From NCBI RefSeq assembly GCF_022581195.2, contig NC_061474.1, positions 558,001 through 622,000 of the forward strand: a stretch of 64,000 nucleotides of DNA, given 5' to 3'. Under the pieces are notes generated by a model that saw nothing but the letters and a program-made list of their open reading frames with translations, had not been told where the DNA came from and did not search any database. Of the stretch, positions 34,201 through 47,600 are shown piece by piece; the stretch's first letter is position 1; each line of letters opens with the position of its first letter. Made by a program: the position numbers and the translations under genes. This DNA comes from Helicoverpa zea (lineage: Eukaryota; Arthropoda; Insecta; Lepidoptera; Noctuidae).

Positions 34201-37200
34201 AAAGTAGGTCTTCCCAATCCCGCGTTTGCCTTTTCAATTCACATAAAATTTTAAAATGTACCTTTAAAAGATAAGAATTAAAGATTAAAATGTGATTTAT
34301 TAGTAAATTTTGAGTTTTTCTTGTATTCATAAAAAATAAGGATTTTTCGATAGGATGAATATGTTTTGCATTTAACGCTCGATCAAACGAACATTCGATA
34401 TTTTGAACACTCGATGTATTGACTGCGCGATGTATTGAATGTTCGATTTAATAACCATTCGATATTATGAATGTTCGAGTATTTAGAATTTCGATTAATA
34501 GTGGTCGATCAATTGATATTCAATTATTTGTTATTCGATTTGGCATAGTACACCCGACCAAAACATAAGACCACTCACAGGATGTGAAGACTCCAAAGCA
34601 TCAAGATTCAACACAGACAGCATATTATCGGCGGCATAACTCTTGTCTGCCGACCAGGTGGGCTCCACGTGGTTGACGGCCACTGATGCTGCGAAGGTCG
34701 CGAAACCCTCGTTCAGCCACAGGTCTGACCACCACTTCATGGTGACGATGTTGCCGAACCACTGGTGGGCTAGCTCGTGGGCTATTACCTGGTAGAAGGA
34801 TAAAAGAATGATTAAAAATTACGTTAAAAATACCAAAGTAATCTGGTAAATTGATGCTATCAAAAACAAAACTGAAATCTAATGTAATTAATAAAAATAA
34901 AAAATGCAAAAATAATAGTCTTTTAGGACACGAAATTGTGACGAACTTATTTATTTACATAGTTTTCGTGAGATTTTTTTTGGAGTACTTATAATTTTTA
35001 AAAGTTTGACGTAGTGTGTTGTTTAAGGTAGTTCTTGAGGGGTCTGTAAGGTCGGTTGACATCAGTATCGGTGGATTTTGAGCCATATAAGTAGATACAT
35101 TTTTATTTTTTCGACAGACAACAGACTGCCGAAAATCTGTAAAACCCATCCAATTTCCAAAAAAAAAAAAAAAAAAAAAAACATATTTATATAGTGCCTC
35201 CTACCTCAGCAACCCTCTCCTTATTTAAAAACGAGGACTGTTTCTCATCATACAGCAGTTCCGTCTCCCTGTAGGTGATGAGGCCCCAGTTCTCCATGGC
35301 CCCGGCTGCAAAGTCCGGGATGGCTATCATGTCCTGCTTCGGCAGCGGGTAGGACACGTTGAACCACTCCTCGAAGTAGGATAACGCTTTGGGACCGGTT
35401 ATTGAGGCGTAGGCGGTCTGGAATAGGAGTAATGCATTGGTTATAACTGGTATGAAAGGCTTTACAGAAAACTGGTCATTTCAGTCTGGCAATGTCAAAA
35501 ATATCTTGATGTCGCCATTTGGGGTAGCCAATGGTGTGGCTATTGATCATTTACTTTTTTAAGGACATCAAAATATTGCTATATCATATTACTGTTGCTA
35601 GTTGAGTATTTAAGAATTCCAGGTTAGGATCTGCAGTTGTGTTTTCAACTTACGGATCTATTCACTCAGGAATAGCAGTTCTGAAGTAATTTTCAGAAAA
35701 AAAAAAACAGAAAAATATCCAGGTAAAATCTGAACCTTATGTGGTATCTGAGACCTAAAGATTCGATTACAACCCTAGCCATTCATACATAGATGAACAC
35801 CTCCCTACCTGATCCATAGCATCATTCCTGGCCCATATCCTGAACTTCGTAGTGGACAGGTCTGCAGGACTCTGCACGTACGAGAACTTGGAGACCACGA
35901 AGGCCACCAGGTATGTGGACATGGGCACCGACTTCTCGAATGTGTCCCACATGAAGTCGGACTTCGGTTTCCTGGAATAAACAAGAAGAATAGGCACATG
36001 ACATTTTGTAAGATTAGATAAATTATGGTTAGGTATCGTGAATATTTATCATCATCGTCTTCATCGGTCTATTTTATAGTTCTACTACAGGCTTCTTCTC
36101 AAACAGAGAAGCAACGAAGAGTGTGGCTTTGTGTAAAGAATTATTTAAAGTAGTTCTAAGTTAACTTACTTGAAAGCATTCTCAATTTCATTCCATGACC
36201 ACGTGTCTGCAATTGCACTGAAATAAATCAAACAAAAGTTTTAATACAATAATAATGGGCATAGTTCATCCAGATTAACAATTTAAAAGACTAAAAGAAC
36301 TACTTCTCTAGAGAAGTAGCCGTTTTCCCGCGATTTCAAGCGACCCGTAGGAGCTACTGCCCGTAACGGTATGAAATATACCCTATATTACTCGGGAAGA
36401 GTGTAGCTTTCCAACAGTGATAGAATTTTTCAAATTGCTTCAATAGTTTCGGAGCCTTTAAGGTACAAACAAAAAAGTGATTTCTCTTCATTATATTATT
36501 ATAGATTTTATCAATAATCTTACCTTTCCTCAGATGCCCTTTCCAGAGGCATGTTAGATATAGCGGTGAAGTCCTTATGATGTCCTATGGTTATGGTGTA
36601 GGTAGCCTTGTACATCGGCTCGTCGAAGCACGGGAACCCTTTGCGGGCCGATATGGCCTCGAACTGAGTCGCTATTAGGTACCTGGAGATTAACATGTCT
36701 GTGTAAGTAAGTAGATAGGTTTGATTGATTTCCTGATTATATACTGGTTATTATAAATCTAGAAAGGGACGAAGCTATTGGTGTGACTACCCAGTTAGAC
36801 AATCCCTCTCGCTGCACCCATAGTTTTTAAGTATTGCTATGTATGATACATATGTTTTTTTATTTCTATGGGTCCTAGTGGCCTGAAATAAATAAATAAA
36901 AAAAAAAATAGCGGGAAGGGCCATCTGATTTCCCACAGCGAAAAAATAGGTGACATGTACAGAAGTATGTAAGTCATAAAAACTGTCCACCAAGGTGACT
37001 AATATTTTTGTTGAGTACCTAGTAGTGAACTCGGGAACCACAAAGGAAGGAAGTAATAAGTCAATTATATAGTAAGCAAACCAACATACAACTTTATCCT
37101 TATAAAGAAAATGTTGGCAACAAGCCAATGAGAGTGACACCTCACCTTCATAAGGGTGTATCTAAAGCATTGTCTCAAACTAGAGTACCTTTAACTTCAA

Positions 37201-40200
37201 TTTATTTTTTCTCAAACTAGAGTTAAAGGTAGGTACTCTAGTTTGAGAAAAAATAAATTGAAGAAAGTCAAAAACCGAAATTCTTGAATATCTTGGCTTC
37301 AAACAAGGAAGGGGTCTTAAAAATCAAACCAATCTCACCCCAGAATGGACCTGTAATTTTATCAAAATGTTCAAAATGACATTGAATTTTTCCCAAAATA
37401 CTTACTCTTTCTCACTCGTCTGCTTATTGACATAAGTACTAATGTAGACCCCATCTAACCCCGGCTTCAGGTGTCCATAGAACGGTATCGTCAACGTATA
37501 GTTCTCAGCTTCCACCAGCTGCCCATCCAGGTTTATCGTCATCAAGTTATAGGTGTCATTGATCTTGGTCCCTACAACCTTGTAGAGTTGAGAACCCATG
37601 ATGCTAATGCCATCTTCGGAAACTGTGAAGTCTTTGGCGTGGAGTACTATCTTCGATGTTGATTTTTTCACGTTGAGCTGGGGACAAAAGGAAGGTCATT
37701 TTAAGAACATTGCAATTTGGGCATGAAGGCAGTGTGGAGCTAGGTAAGTCCGAAAAAAATTGGGATAAGTGTTTTTTTATTAAATAAGGCCGTTAATTTG
37801 AGTCTTGATCAGTTTTGAGTAAGAAGTGCTGGTATAATAAAGGTCTCTATTTATATAACAAAACTGCAGAGATGCACTTTTTATCTAAATTCTGTTATCA
37901 TCCTTAAGTGTAAGTGCTTGCGTTAACAGTAGTAAAGGAGATCATCATCATCATCATCATCATCAGCCTATCGCAGTCCACTGCTGGACATAGGCCTCTC
38001 CAAGTGCACGCCACTGAGATCTATTTTCGGCTTCTCGCATCCAGCTCCTGCCAGCCGTCTTGCGCAAGTCATCACTCCACCGTGCCTGAGGACGTCCTAC
38101 ACTACGTTTGCCGAGGCGTGGTCTCCACTCTAGAACTCGTTTACCCCAACGGTTATCGGTTCTTCGGCTAATATGGCCAGCCCACTGCCACTTCAGCTTG
38201 CTGATTCGGTAGGCTATGTCGATGACCTTGGTTCTCTGACGGATTACCTCATTTCTGATGCGATCCCTCAGAGAAACGCCGAGCATAGCTCTTTCCATAG
38301 CCCGCTGAGCGACTTTGAACTTGTGGACCAGCCGTACCGTCAGTGTCCACGTTTCGGCTCCGTAAGTCATGACAGGTAGGACGCACTGATTGAAGACTTT
38401 TGTCTTTAGGCACAGGAGATGGCCAAAAAAAAACCCAGAGTCGACAGAAACTTTACATGTATCATTGGATTCAGTATAATGTGTGGATTTAAAAAAGTAT
38501 TTCATATCATCCGAAAACCATGGGGTTCTCTTTTTATAACGGTTTTTCGATCAAGAATTTAGGTTATGAAAAAGTTTGCCTTTACTATTTGCTGTTCTTT
38601 AGGCGTTTGGGATTTGCAAAATTATTTTTTTGTTTGATAGGGTATACTTCCCAGATGTTCCCATAGTCGTCAGGTCAGGATCTGATGATGGAAACCCTGA
38701 GAAATCGAGGACAACTTACGAAGTTGTAGGCGTGCATAGGGTAAAAACTTGACACTCAGCTGTATGTCTATAAGCACTATACAAGAGTGAAGGTTTTAAG
38801 TTGACTTGATGATGGAGAGAAGAGAAGATCGAGGGAACTCAATGACTGAATATGCTAAACTACTGTTTATAAAAACACTGGCTTCTGGGCCGATGCACCT
38901 AATAAGTTTTTTTTATTTTTATTATTTACCTTTGCCAGTTTATGAAGGTTGCACATAGCTGGGAAACCTCTCCAAGAAGATAAGGTCGGTGTTTAATCTT
39001 TTCTGGAGTGGTTCATGTCAATAGTGCAATGGGTAGGGGTCAAAATCAAGATCTTTTAATCTCCAGGCAAAGTCTGTAACTATGGATAATGTTAGTATAC
39101 TTGGTTTTTTATGTGCCTTGATGTAAATGATCTTAAAAATCAACATAAATTCAACATAACCTATTTTGTGAAAATATGATATAGCTCCTATACCCCATGG
39201 ATTTCAGGCTGGATTTTTTGGTACCATCAAAGGTCTATCATAATGAACCCATTGGTACCCCTTTCGTTGCTGTCGATTCTGGGTTTTTTTACTATGAAAA
39301 TTTGGCCATCTCCTTTTCGCACTTATACTAACCAAAAAATATACCTCTTCTTCACATTCTAATGTCCTGAAGATGATAGATCATCGCAAATTCGCAAACG
39401 ATGTTCTAATGCTAAAATAATGTCTTAGAACGGCTAAAAGCCACAGGTCGTACAACAACCTTCTACAAAAGCCTTGGCCACTAGATTTCACTATGACAAA
39501 AACTAGTTATTTATTTACCTTTTTATATAATCTGTCGTCATCAAAAACGCGGTTACTTTTTTCTATATTTTCTATACAATGGCAAGATATTATGCCTTTG
39601 TTGTGATATGAAAGTGTGTATTGCACAAATCTTTAGGTTTCAATTGGCAAGGTCTTAACTCATGCCTAAATATAAACCTGCGTAGGTTTTTATGGCTATG
39701 TTAAATGGTCGTTTATATGTCATATGTTGTAGTAGAAGATGCTGCGTTTATGCACTTTTACATCGTGAAACATGCCAAGTGTGTGGACCCATCTTCTTTT
39801 TGGGTCAAAACCTTGTATTTCCTAATATTTAATATGCGAAAATAAATACATCTGTTGTGTTTATATGTTACGCTGAGTTGAACGCTGTTACGAAAGTTTT
39901 AATCTTTGTAAGAGAAGATTAACTACATATCAAAAACAACCAAGGACTAGTTTCCAAGCCTCGCTTCCCTAAGATTAACATCGCAAAACTTTCCTAGATC
40001 CAAACTATGAACATCGATAACTAATTTATTAAGAAACAACTAAAAGTCCCTTCCCCAAGTCGATAAAAACTTGTTATCCAACAAGCTGAACCTTGACCCT
40101 CGTTCATCAAGAATTCATAAGTGATAAAACAACATCAATATATTGAAGAAACTAGCTTCCATTCGCGGTTTCCCCCGCACCCCGTGGGAATTACCTACTT

Positions 40201-41633
40201 CATATAAGGTACCCGCGGGTATTAAGGCCTGTCGGATAATAAGGCCTAAATGTCAAAAATCGTACGAAATATAACAGTTGACGATCGAGGTTACACTCAC
40301 ACATGCATAGCGCGTGTACACGTCGCTGCGAAGCGGCGAACGCGCTCTTTCATTGGCCACGGCGCCAGTATCGTCGAAAAAATTTTGAGGAAGGCGAGGC
40401 CGGAATTATAAAAATTGGCTCCAGAAAAACGTAAGTAAATTTTGTAATATCACAGATACATAACTGCATTAACTGTCTGTTCGTTAATTATTGTATGCTT
40501 GCACCTACCTTACCATATTAAGGGGTTTATCGTATTAAAAAATATATTTATTTTGTTTTTTGTAAGCACGCGGTTCGCAGATATTGAGGCCTATAAAATT
40601 TGACTGTAGGCCTTATTATACTTCGACTTTTTTAAACTACCTATAAATAAGGGTTGTATTTTTGGAATGCATGTATGTGTATAGGTATGTATACATGTCT
40701 AATTTATTTATGTTTGTTTTCAGTTCTAAGCACCACGACGCCTCCCAAACGGGCATTGTGAACTGGCAATGAAACAATGCTCGCAATGCATCAAGTGGTA
40801 TCATGAGCAGTGTGTCGGTTTGTCGATAGAAGATACTGATGACTTTCAGTATCCTAGTGGATGCGAATAGAGGCAATTTATTTAATATTCCAAGACCATT
40901 TATGTTCCTATTACTTTATTTGTATGATTATTAATATCAAAAATACCAATTTACAAAGTTTAAGTTGATTTTTCGATAGTTTTAACTACAGACCTTTTTA
41001 CCTTCCCTTAGTATAATAAAGCCTTCAGAGAGAGTTTTAAAAAAAGTTAAATATTCTTTTAATTTAAAGCAGAAGATGCTATTTTTTGTTTAAACTTTGT
41101 AGTTATTTAAGTAAATGACTGATTACTAATAAAACTTGTTGATTATGACGGTCATTTTTCATTTTATTACAAATTTCCCTTAATAGGCCCATTTCCCCAA
41201 ATAGGCCTTAATACCCCCAGGTACCTTACCTACCCAGACAAAAACCTATAAAATATAGCCTTCCTCGATAGATGAAACACGGAAACTTTTTTTCATATCG
41301 GTCCAGTAGTTCCTAAGATCAAGCTAACAAACAAACAAACTCGTTAGCAATTTAAGCTTTATAATACCTACGTATCAATACTTTATAATAATTGTTAGTA
41401 ATGAAAGAGCTTGGGAGATCCCCCGTAACAAAACGTGGTTAAGCGGTTACTGAGTGAAGGCACTCATTGATTGGAAGTGGGGAACGGAAAATATCCAGGG
41501 ATGTCAACGGTCAGATTAAAAAAAAACACAGTTTATTTAACAGAAAATTCTAGACAGTTATCAATTTGAACTTTTGAGTTTGCCCTCGTTAGCTTGTATG
41601 TACCGACCGACGACGATGATGGTGATGATGATG

Positions 41634-41665
<32 letters not shown>

Positions 41666-44600
41666 GGTGATGATGACGATGGTGATGATGATGGTGGCCA
41701 ATTCATAAATCTTTTTTACGCGCTCAAAGAAGTATCTTTCAGAATAACGACATAAGCACATCCCTAGTTTCGCATAGCTACAAAATAATAATAACACATA
41801 CCTACTTCTATTTATTGTAATTGGGAGTTCATTATATTGAAAAGGTCAAACAAGATAATTTATTGATTGTGTACATAATTCATTAGACATTTCTGTCTAC
41901 CATAATTGTTATATAACCGATAAGTATTATTTGTGTCCGAATTTATGTTCTCTTATCTTTTAAGTTAAAATATTCTCAGCCGATTCCTAATTCTTTCCAT
42001 TAACCTGAAAAGTTGATGAAAATAATAGTAGATATCTTTTATCTACCTGTGTATCAAACATTTTAATCGTTTATCAAGTTTGAGAGGTAAATCTGTAGTT
42101 TTGGCTTGACAAACCGATATATTATTAGCTTCCGCCAGCAGTTTCACTCGCTTCCTGGGAGAAATGCTTTCCGCACAAGGATTGAAAGGAGTTATGTTAT
42201 TCTGATGTACTTATAAGTTATACCCACTAAAGTAGTTATGAAAATCGTGATTAGTTAGGTACATTTTAGCATGACAACAACAATGAATATATCATTATTA
42301 TTCTCTACCAGACCTCGGGACTATAGAGTCCCGGATTTTTGGGAGGCGAACGTGGGGCCGAAGCCAACACGCTGAAGCCCTTTTGAGACAACTTTAATGA
42401 AATGGTGACACAAAACCGACGATTATCCCTGTATACACTATAGAAATGTACCCAAGGACAATCCCCGGTTCTGTGCTAAACTATTGCTAACTATGGATGA
42501 AAACTACTTGGGCTATTGTGATGGGATGCTAATGGACTAGGAATGGGGAAACTACGGGAACTATGGCACCTGCCGATGACAATGTATTAAATACATGTTA
42601 AAATGGCAGGTGGAGACTCGCCAACTCACTTACTGGGCCCCCGGGAATCAGTCACTGAAAAGCAACAAGAGGGCAACAGGGACATGAGCGGCTGAGAAGG
42701 GTGAGGATACCTCGGCGGACTTTAAACGCAGATCACGCGCTCCCTGTGGGTCCAGCATCACCGGCCCACTCGCCACTTACCACGAGGCACCTACCCTCCG
42801 AGCAGGACTAACCTTGCTCTAGCGACTCCACTCTGACCGGCCGATGAAGGCAAGCCAAGAGGCGGGAGACCTATCCCCCGTCATGCTTCACTCCGGCAAG
42901 CCGGAGATGGGGGACAGTATACTCTCCCTGGAGCACTCGGATATATAGCCCCGCGGGGTCGCTACTCCCCGTCATCCGCCTCAGATGCCCTGCGGGGCTT
43001 ATTATTATTATTATTCTTTATTGTACACAAAAACATTTAAAAGACACACACAACACAGAGAAGACATGTACAAAGGCGAGCTTAACCCAGAACTGGGTAT
43101 ATATAATACTGGGAATATCATCATAGTTAAGCATCACTTTCACAGTTTGATGCCCAGAAAACACTACTATTTTTTTTTATCCAGTACAAAATCCTACGTA
43201 ACTAGTGTAGTTATGATAGCTTGTGGTTGAAACAAACATACGTCGATATAACTGATATAGATAGAGGAAAACCTTCGAATTGGTTTGTCATTCCTGTCGA
43301 GTGCAGGCGCGCTTCTGAGAATAGCAAGCGAGCGACATGTCGTACTCAAAATGTCAATATAACAAATGTTTAATCTTTCTGATACACCTAAATTCTAACA
43401 TTTTTTTTTAGTATTCTAGATTTAACGTTAAAACCACGGCATAGATTATAACAAAACGCGTTTGTAGTCTTGCATTTGTTTTCATAATGGAGACATAAAT
43501 TGGCTATTTGATGCATAGGACATTAGTGCTTGTGCTTCTAAGTGAATAGCAATAAGTAAAGTCAATTAATTAAATTCATATAGGGAGGTTATTCCTAAAC
43601 GAAAGAGTAATGGTGCAGTTAATACCCAGCACAAATACTTTGATACTAATTAATCAGAATTTCAGCGCATCTGGTAAAAATGTTCTCGACAAGACGTGAA
43701 GCGACTGATTTCAGTTTAGAACGGCAACATTATGACACAATATGGCCGAGTCTAGGTGAAGGCGAACCGAAAACAACATAGTTAATTGCCTGCTCCAAGC
43801 AGACAAACTAACATACTTATAGATAGGTACTATCTCATAACTAAAAGTTAGGTAGGCAGGTAAATGAGTGACCATTCCATAAGTTATCCATAGTTTCTTA
43901 TCCATCAGACCAACTCTTTGGAAAAGTGATGCTGATGTCCTCCTACGGCGGCTATTCTCATATAAGGAGATTAGCCAACTGCGCAAGACATATTATAGTG
44001 TCCAAGCATTTGCATAGACACAAGTGCACCATTCCTTCACTCCCGTAGCGCGACGGCAATCAGACACCACCGGAGAGAGATCAGGCGCAGGACCTACGTT
44101 TACGTGTTCTCCGATACACGGAAACCGTGAGCCTAGCTTCTGACTTTTTTTATTTGATATAGAATTTTCACTAGATAAGTACATTATTTGGAGCTAGGTT
44201 TTCCTACAACTGTACTACTATGCTTTTGTAAAATAACTGATGTTCAACAAAGCATTCAAGCATTTCTAAAAGGTAACATAAAGCAAATAGCCAGTTTTAT
44301 GTACTGCATAAATATCAGGGTTATTGGTTGTGTAACAAATATTAAAATACAGCCGCAGCATAAAATAGCAGCCAAATTGAGGCTATCAAATCTATCTTAT
44401 TTATTAACTGCCTGTACGCAATCCTTTTTTAACTTCTTGTACAGATCAGGTTCTTCAAAGCATACAGACAGAATTGTGTTGCTGGGGAGTTTGTTGAGAG
44501 TTTCCAAAAACACGTAGGAAGTGGTGAAGGTTGGGCGTTTTTGGGGCTGTCTTTTTTGTAAAATTGACCTTCAAAAAGTGGTGATTTTCAGCCTACTTGG

Positions 44601-47600
44601 AATACGTAACATTTATCTTGCTTATTGCTTAAATCTATACTAATATTATAAAGCTGAAGAGTTTGTTTGTTTGTTTGTTTGAACGCGCTAATCTCAGGAA
44701 CTACTGGTCCGATTTGAAAATTTCTTTCAGTGTTAGATAGCCCATTTATCGAGGAAGGCTATAGGCTACTTTTTATCCCGGTACGGGAAGTAATTCCCAC
44801 GGGATGCGGGTGAAACCGCTGGCAGAAGCTAGTATAATATATATAAATTAGAAAGAAATGAATGTAAGTAAAATTATGGTAAACTAAAGAAAATAAAAAC
44901 AATTTTACGCAATCGGTGTATATTTCAGCCAAAACATAATTCCAACGTATTACTTCCTAATGAAAACTAAATGGATATTTTATTAAATTCAGTATTGTAA
45001 ATCAATTTGTGTACAGTTGCCAGTTTAGTCACAGTTCGTGTGAAATTAATTTCACGATTAGCACTACGCTCGTCCAGTTAAATTAAGTAGCCGTATATTA
45101 TGATGCAGTTACTTCGGATTATTTCGGAAATTATTTTTGAAATTGGGCTGAAAACAAACCTGACTAGGTATACAAACTTTTAAGTTTTTAATTTCTCATT
45201 ATCAACAATAATTACGAATCTATCGATAAAGCGTATTTACATTGTGTACATAGCCAAAACGCATCCATAGGAAACTGTTCGCTGATATTTTGTAATGCTG
45301 TTTTTTAATTTGTGATTTCAAAGTATACACGAATTTTGCGTACTGCTCGCGTATAATTCGTAGCTTAGACGTGCACATGCATCTTTCCAATTTATACACG
45401 GTCATATTTAACTATACAAAATTAATATTAGGTATAGCATTAAATAAAAATGGCTTTTGAATCTGAGTTTGTTTATTAAAAATCAACTTGTTTAAAAAAT
45501 ATACAAAAAAAATTGAATTAACGAGCATTATTAATATTTAAATTAACATTAAATGCTAGGTCGTGTTTTCTTTTTTACCCTCTCGATGTATTTGAGGGGC
45601 GACCCGCTTGTAGTTGTTTCTGATTCCCGTTTTTTTATGGTTCGTCTGGATATACTTGTCGGTTGTACATGTATTTTGAATGGTCATGCTTTTTTTGAAA
45701 TTATTGAATAAAACATGTTGGGCCTGTTGGTCTGTAGATATATTTTTAGACTGTTATTAAATAAATTTATGGCTTTTAAATTCGATGAAGATGGATGTTT
45801 TTCTAATATTTTTGTTAAATTGCAATTTAATAATTAATTATGCAGAGACAACAAAAAACCGCCAAACAAAACAAACAGCACGTGCCGAAAGACGATCCAA
45901 TGTTTAGAATAGATACACAGATACGATTATCAGTATAATAGAAAGAGAGGTCAACAAATCAAAATGGCGAGCATGCATCTGCTCGCGAATAGATTGGTAT
46001 CGTAAAGTTTTTCGCGCCTATTCCAATGTGCCTATACACGATTAGTTTGCATGCGGACTAGCACTGTATATTATGGAACAAAGCAAGTTACTTTGGCCAC
46101 TACAAAATATATGCGAGTATTTGCGTACTGCTGCTGTATACATCGGAAGACTAAGGAAGAAAAAGTGAATTCCAATCTATTCGCGACCAGTTTCACACGC
46201 TTGCGTACTAGCCATGTACATACTGTAAATACGCATCGATAAATACACTTTCCCTAAATCTCATACTCCCATCGTATTATAAGAGTGAGAGAATAGAGAG
46301 GGCACTTGTGTCTGCGCAAACGCTTGTGCACTAAAATGTGTCCTAGCTCTGAACCCCTTCGAGAATATTATTATTGAATGACCTATCTAGTGTGTTCCCA
46401 GGTCAAAGACATTTCACATACCGAAATGAAATAAAATCACCAGCAAAAAAAGCTTTTAAAATTCAAAAAAGGTTGTCGACCGCAGCATGCATAGAGACGC
46501 CGAACTATTTTTATGCTAATTCTTTGACACCGTTCCTAACGGTATTGGCTATTGTCTATGAATAACTTTAGAAACCATAAAGTAGCTTATGAAATTTTGT
46601 GACAAGATATTATCGAACCAAATGTTAACAGGTTACACGTTTCGTATTAAATATTTATGAGCTTTTTATTAAGTTGGATAACTTGAACATAGGTGTAATA
46701 ACTGATAATACTGATAATCGTATCTGTGTATCTATTCTAAACATTGGATCGTCTTTCGGCACGTGCTGTTTGTTTTGTAAGAGTCGTGGTGGCCTAGTGG
46801 GTAAAGGACCAACCTCAAGTACGAGGGCGCGGGTTCGATCCCAGGTCAGGCAAGTACCAATGCAACTTTTCTAAGTTTGTATGTACTTTCTAAGTATATC
46901 TTAGACACCATTGGCTGTGTTTCGGATGGCACGTTAAACTGTAGGTCCCGGCTGTCATTGAACATCCTTGGCAGTCGTTACGGGTAGTCAGAAGCCAGTA
47001 AGTCTGACACCAGTCTAACCAAGGGGTATCGGGTTGCCCGGGATACTGGGTTGAGGAGGTCAGATAGGCAGTCGCTTCTTGTAAAGCACTGGTACTCAGC
47101 TGAATCCGGTTAGACTGGAAGCCGACCCCAACATGATTGGGAAAAGGCTCGGAGGATGATGATGATGATGAACTTGAACATAGGTAAGTGTGAACGGAAA
47201 ATAAATAGATAGGTATTTACCTAAAACAAGTTGTTTTTATGTTTGCACAACTAAGTTTTTTCACATTTTTTGTTAAATTCTGTATAATTGCCGATTTAAA
47301 TATAAGTCAATTCAAATCGGTAAAAACAAGCTTTTTTATAAATTAAATTTTGTAAAGTCTCTCTTGTTAGGGTCTCTTGTTAAAATACACGTAATACGTT
47401 CGTAAGTAAGACTTTTTTTAAGATACATATATGAAATATGTATCTTAAGTGATTCAATTGTTTTTTAGAGCGTTTTATTCAAGAGTTTTACAAAATGATC
47501 TTATTATAGGGAAATATTAAAACTAAGTATCAAAATATTCATCCGCATCGCTGTCAGCTGGGATCGTGCCCATAAGGCTGGCTGCATTGCCACGCTGGAT

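Larger units (their letters stand above)
32899..34555. mobile_element. Mutator-like foldback element with about 252-bp inverted repeats
   Basis: Ends GGGTGTACTATGCCAAATCG at 32899 and reversed at 34555. A perfect 9-bp duplication GACCAAAAC lies at 32890-32898 and 34556-34564. The left arm (32899 to about 34118) is split by the 964-bp element; the right arm is intact (about 34304-34555). Without the insertion the element is about 691 bp. A 9-bp duplication plus long arms is the MULE signature. It lies in the APN intron upstream of the 32372-32505 exon. Confidence 0.75.
40150..41370 (-). mobile_element. Helitron-like element split by a TA-target transposon
   Basis: The right half (read on -) is 40150-40206 with CTAGC-type end and GCGGTTTCCCCCGCACCCCG. 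The left half is 41227-41370 with CTATAAAATATAGCCTTCCT and TCGGTCCAGTAGTTCC. Both belong to the common Helitron-like family and are joined at one TA. Confidence 0.55.

Noticed and set aside
41561..41797. 78-residue isoleucine-rich frame
   Set aside because: It is a translation of the (GAT)n microsatellite.
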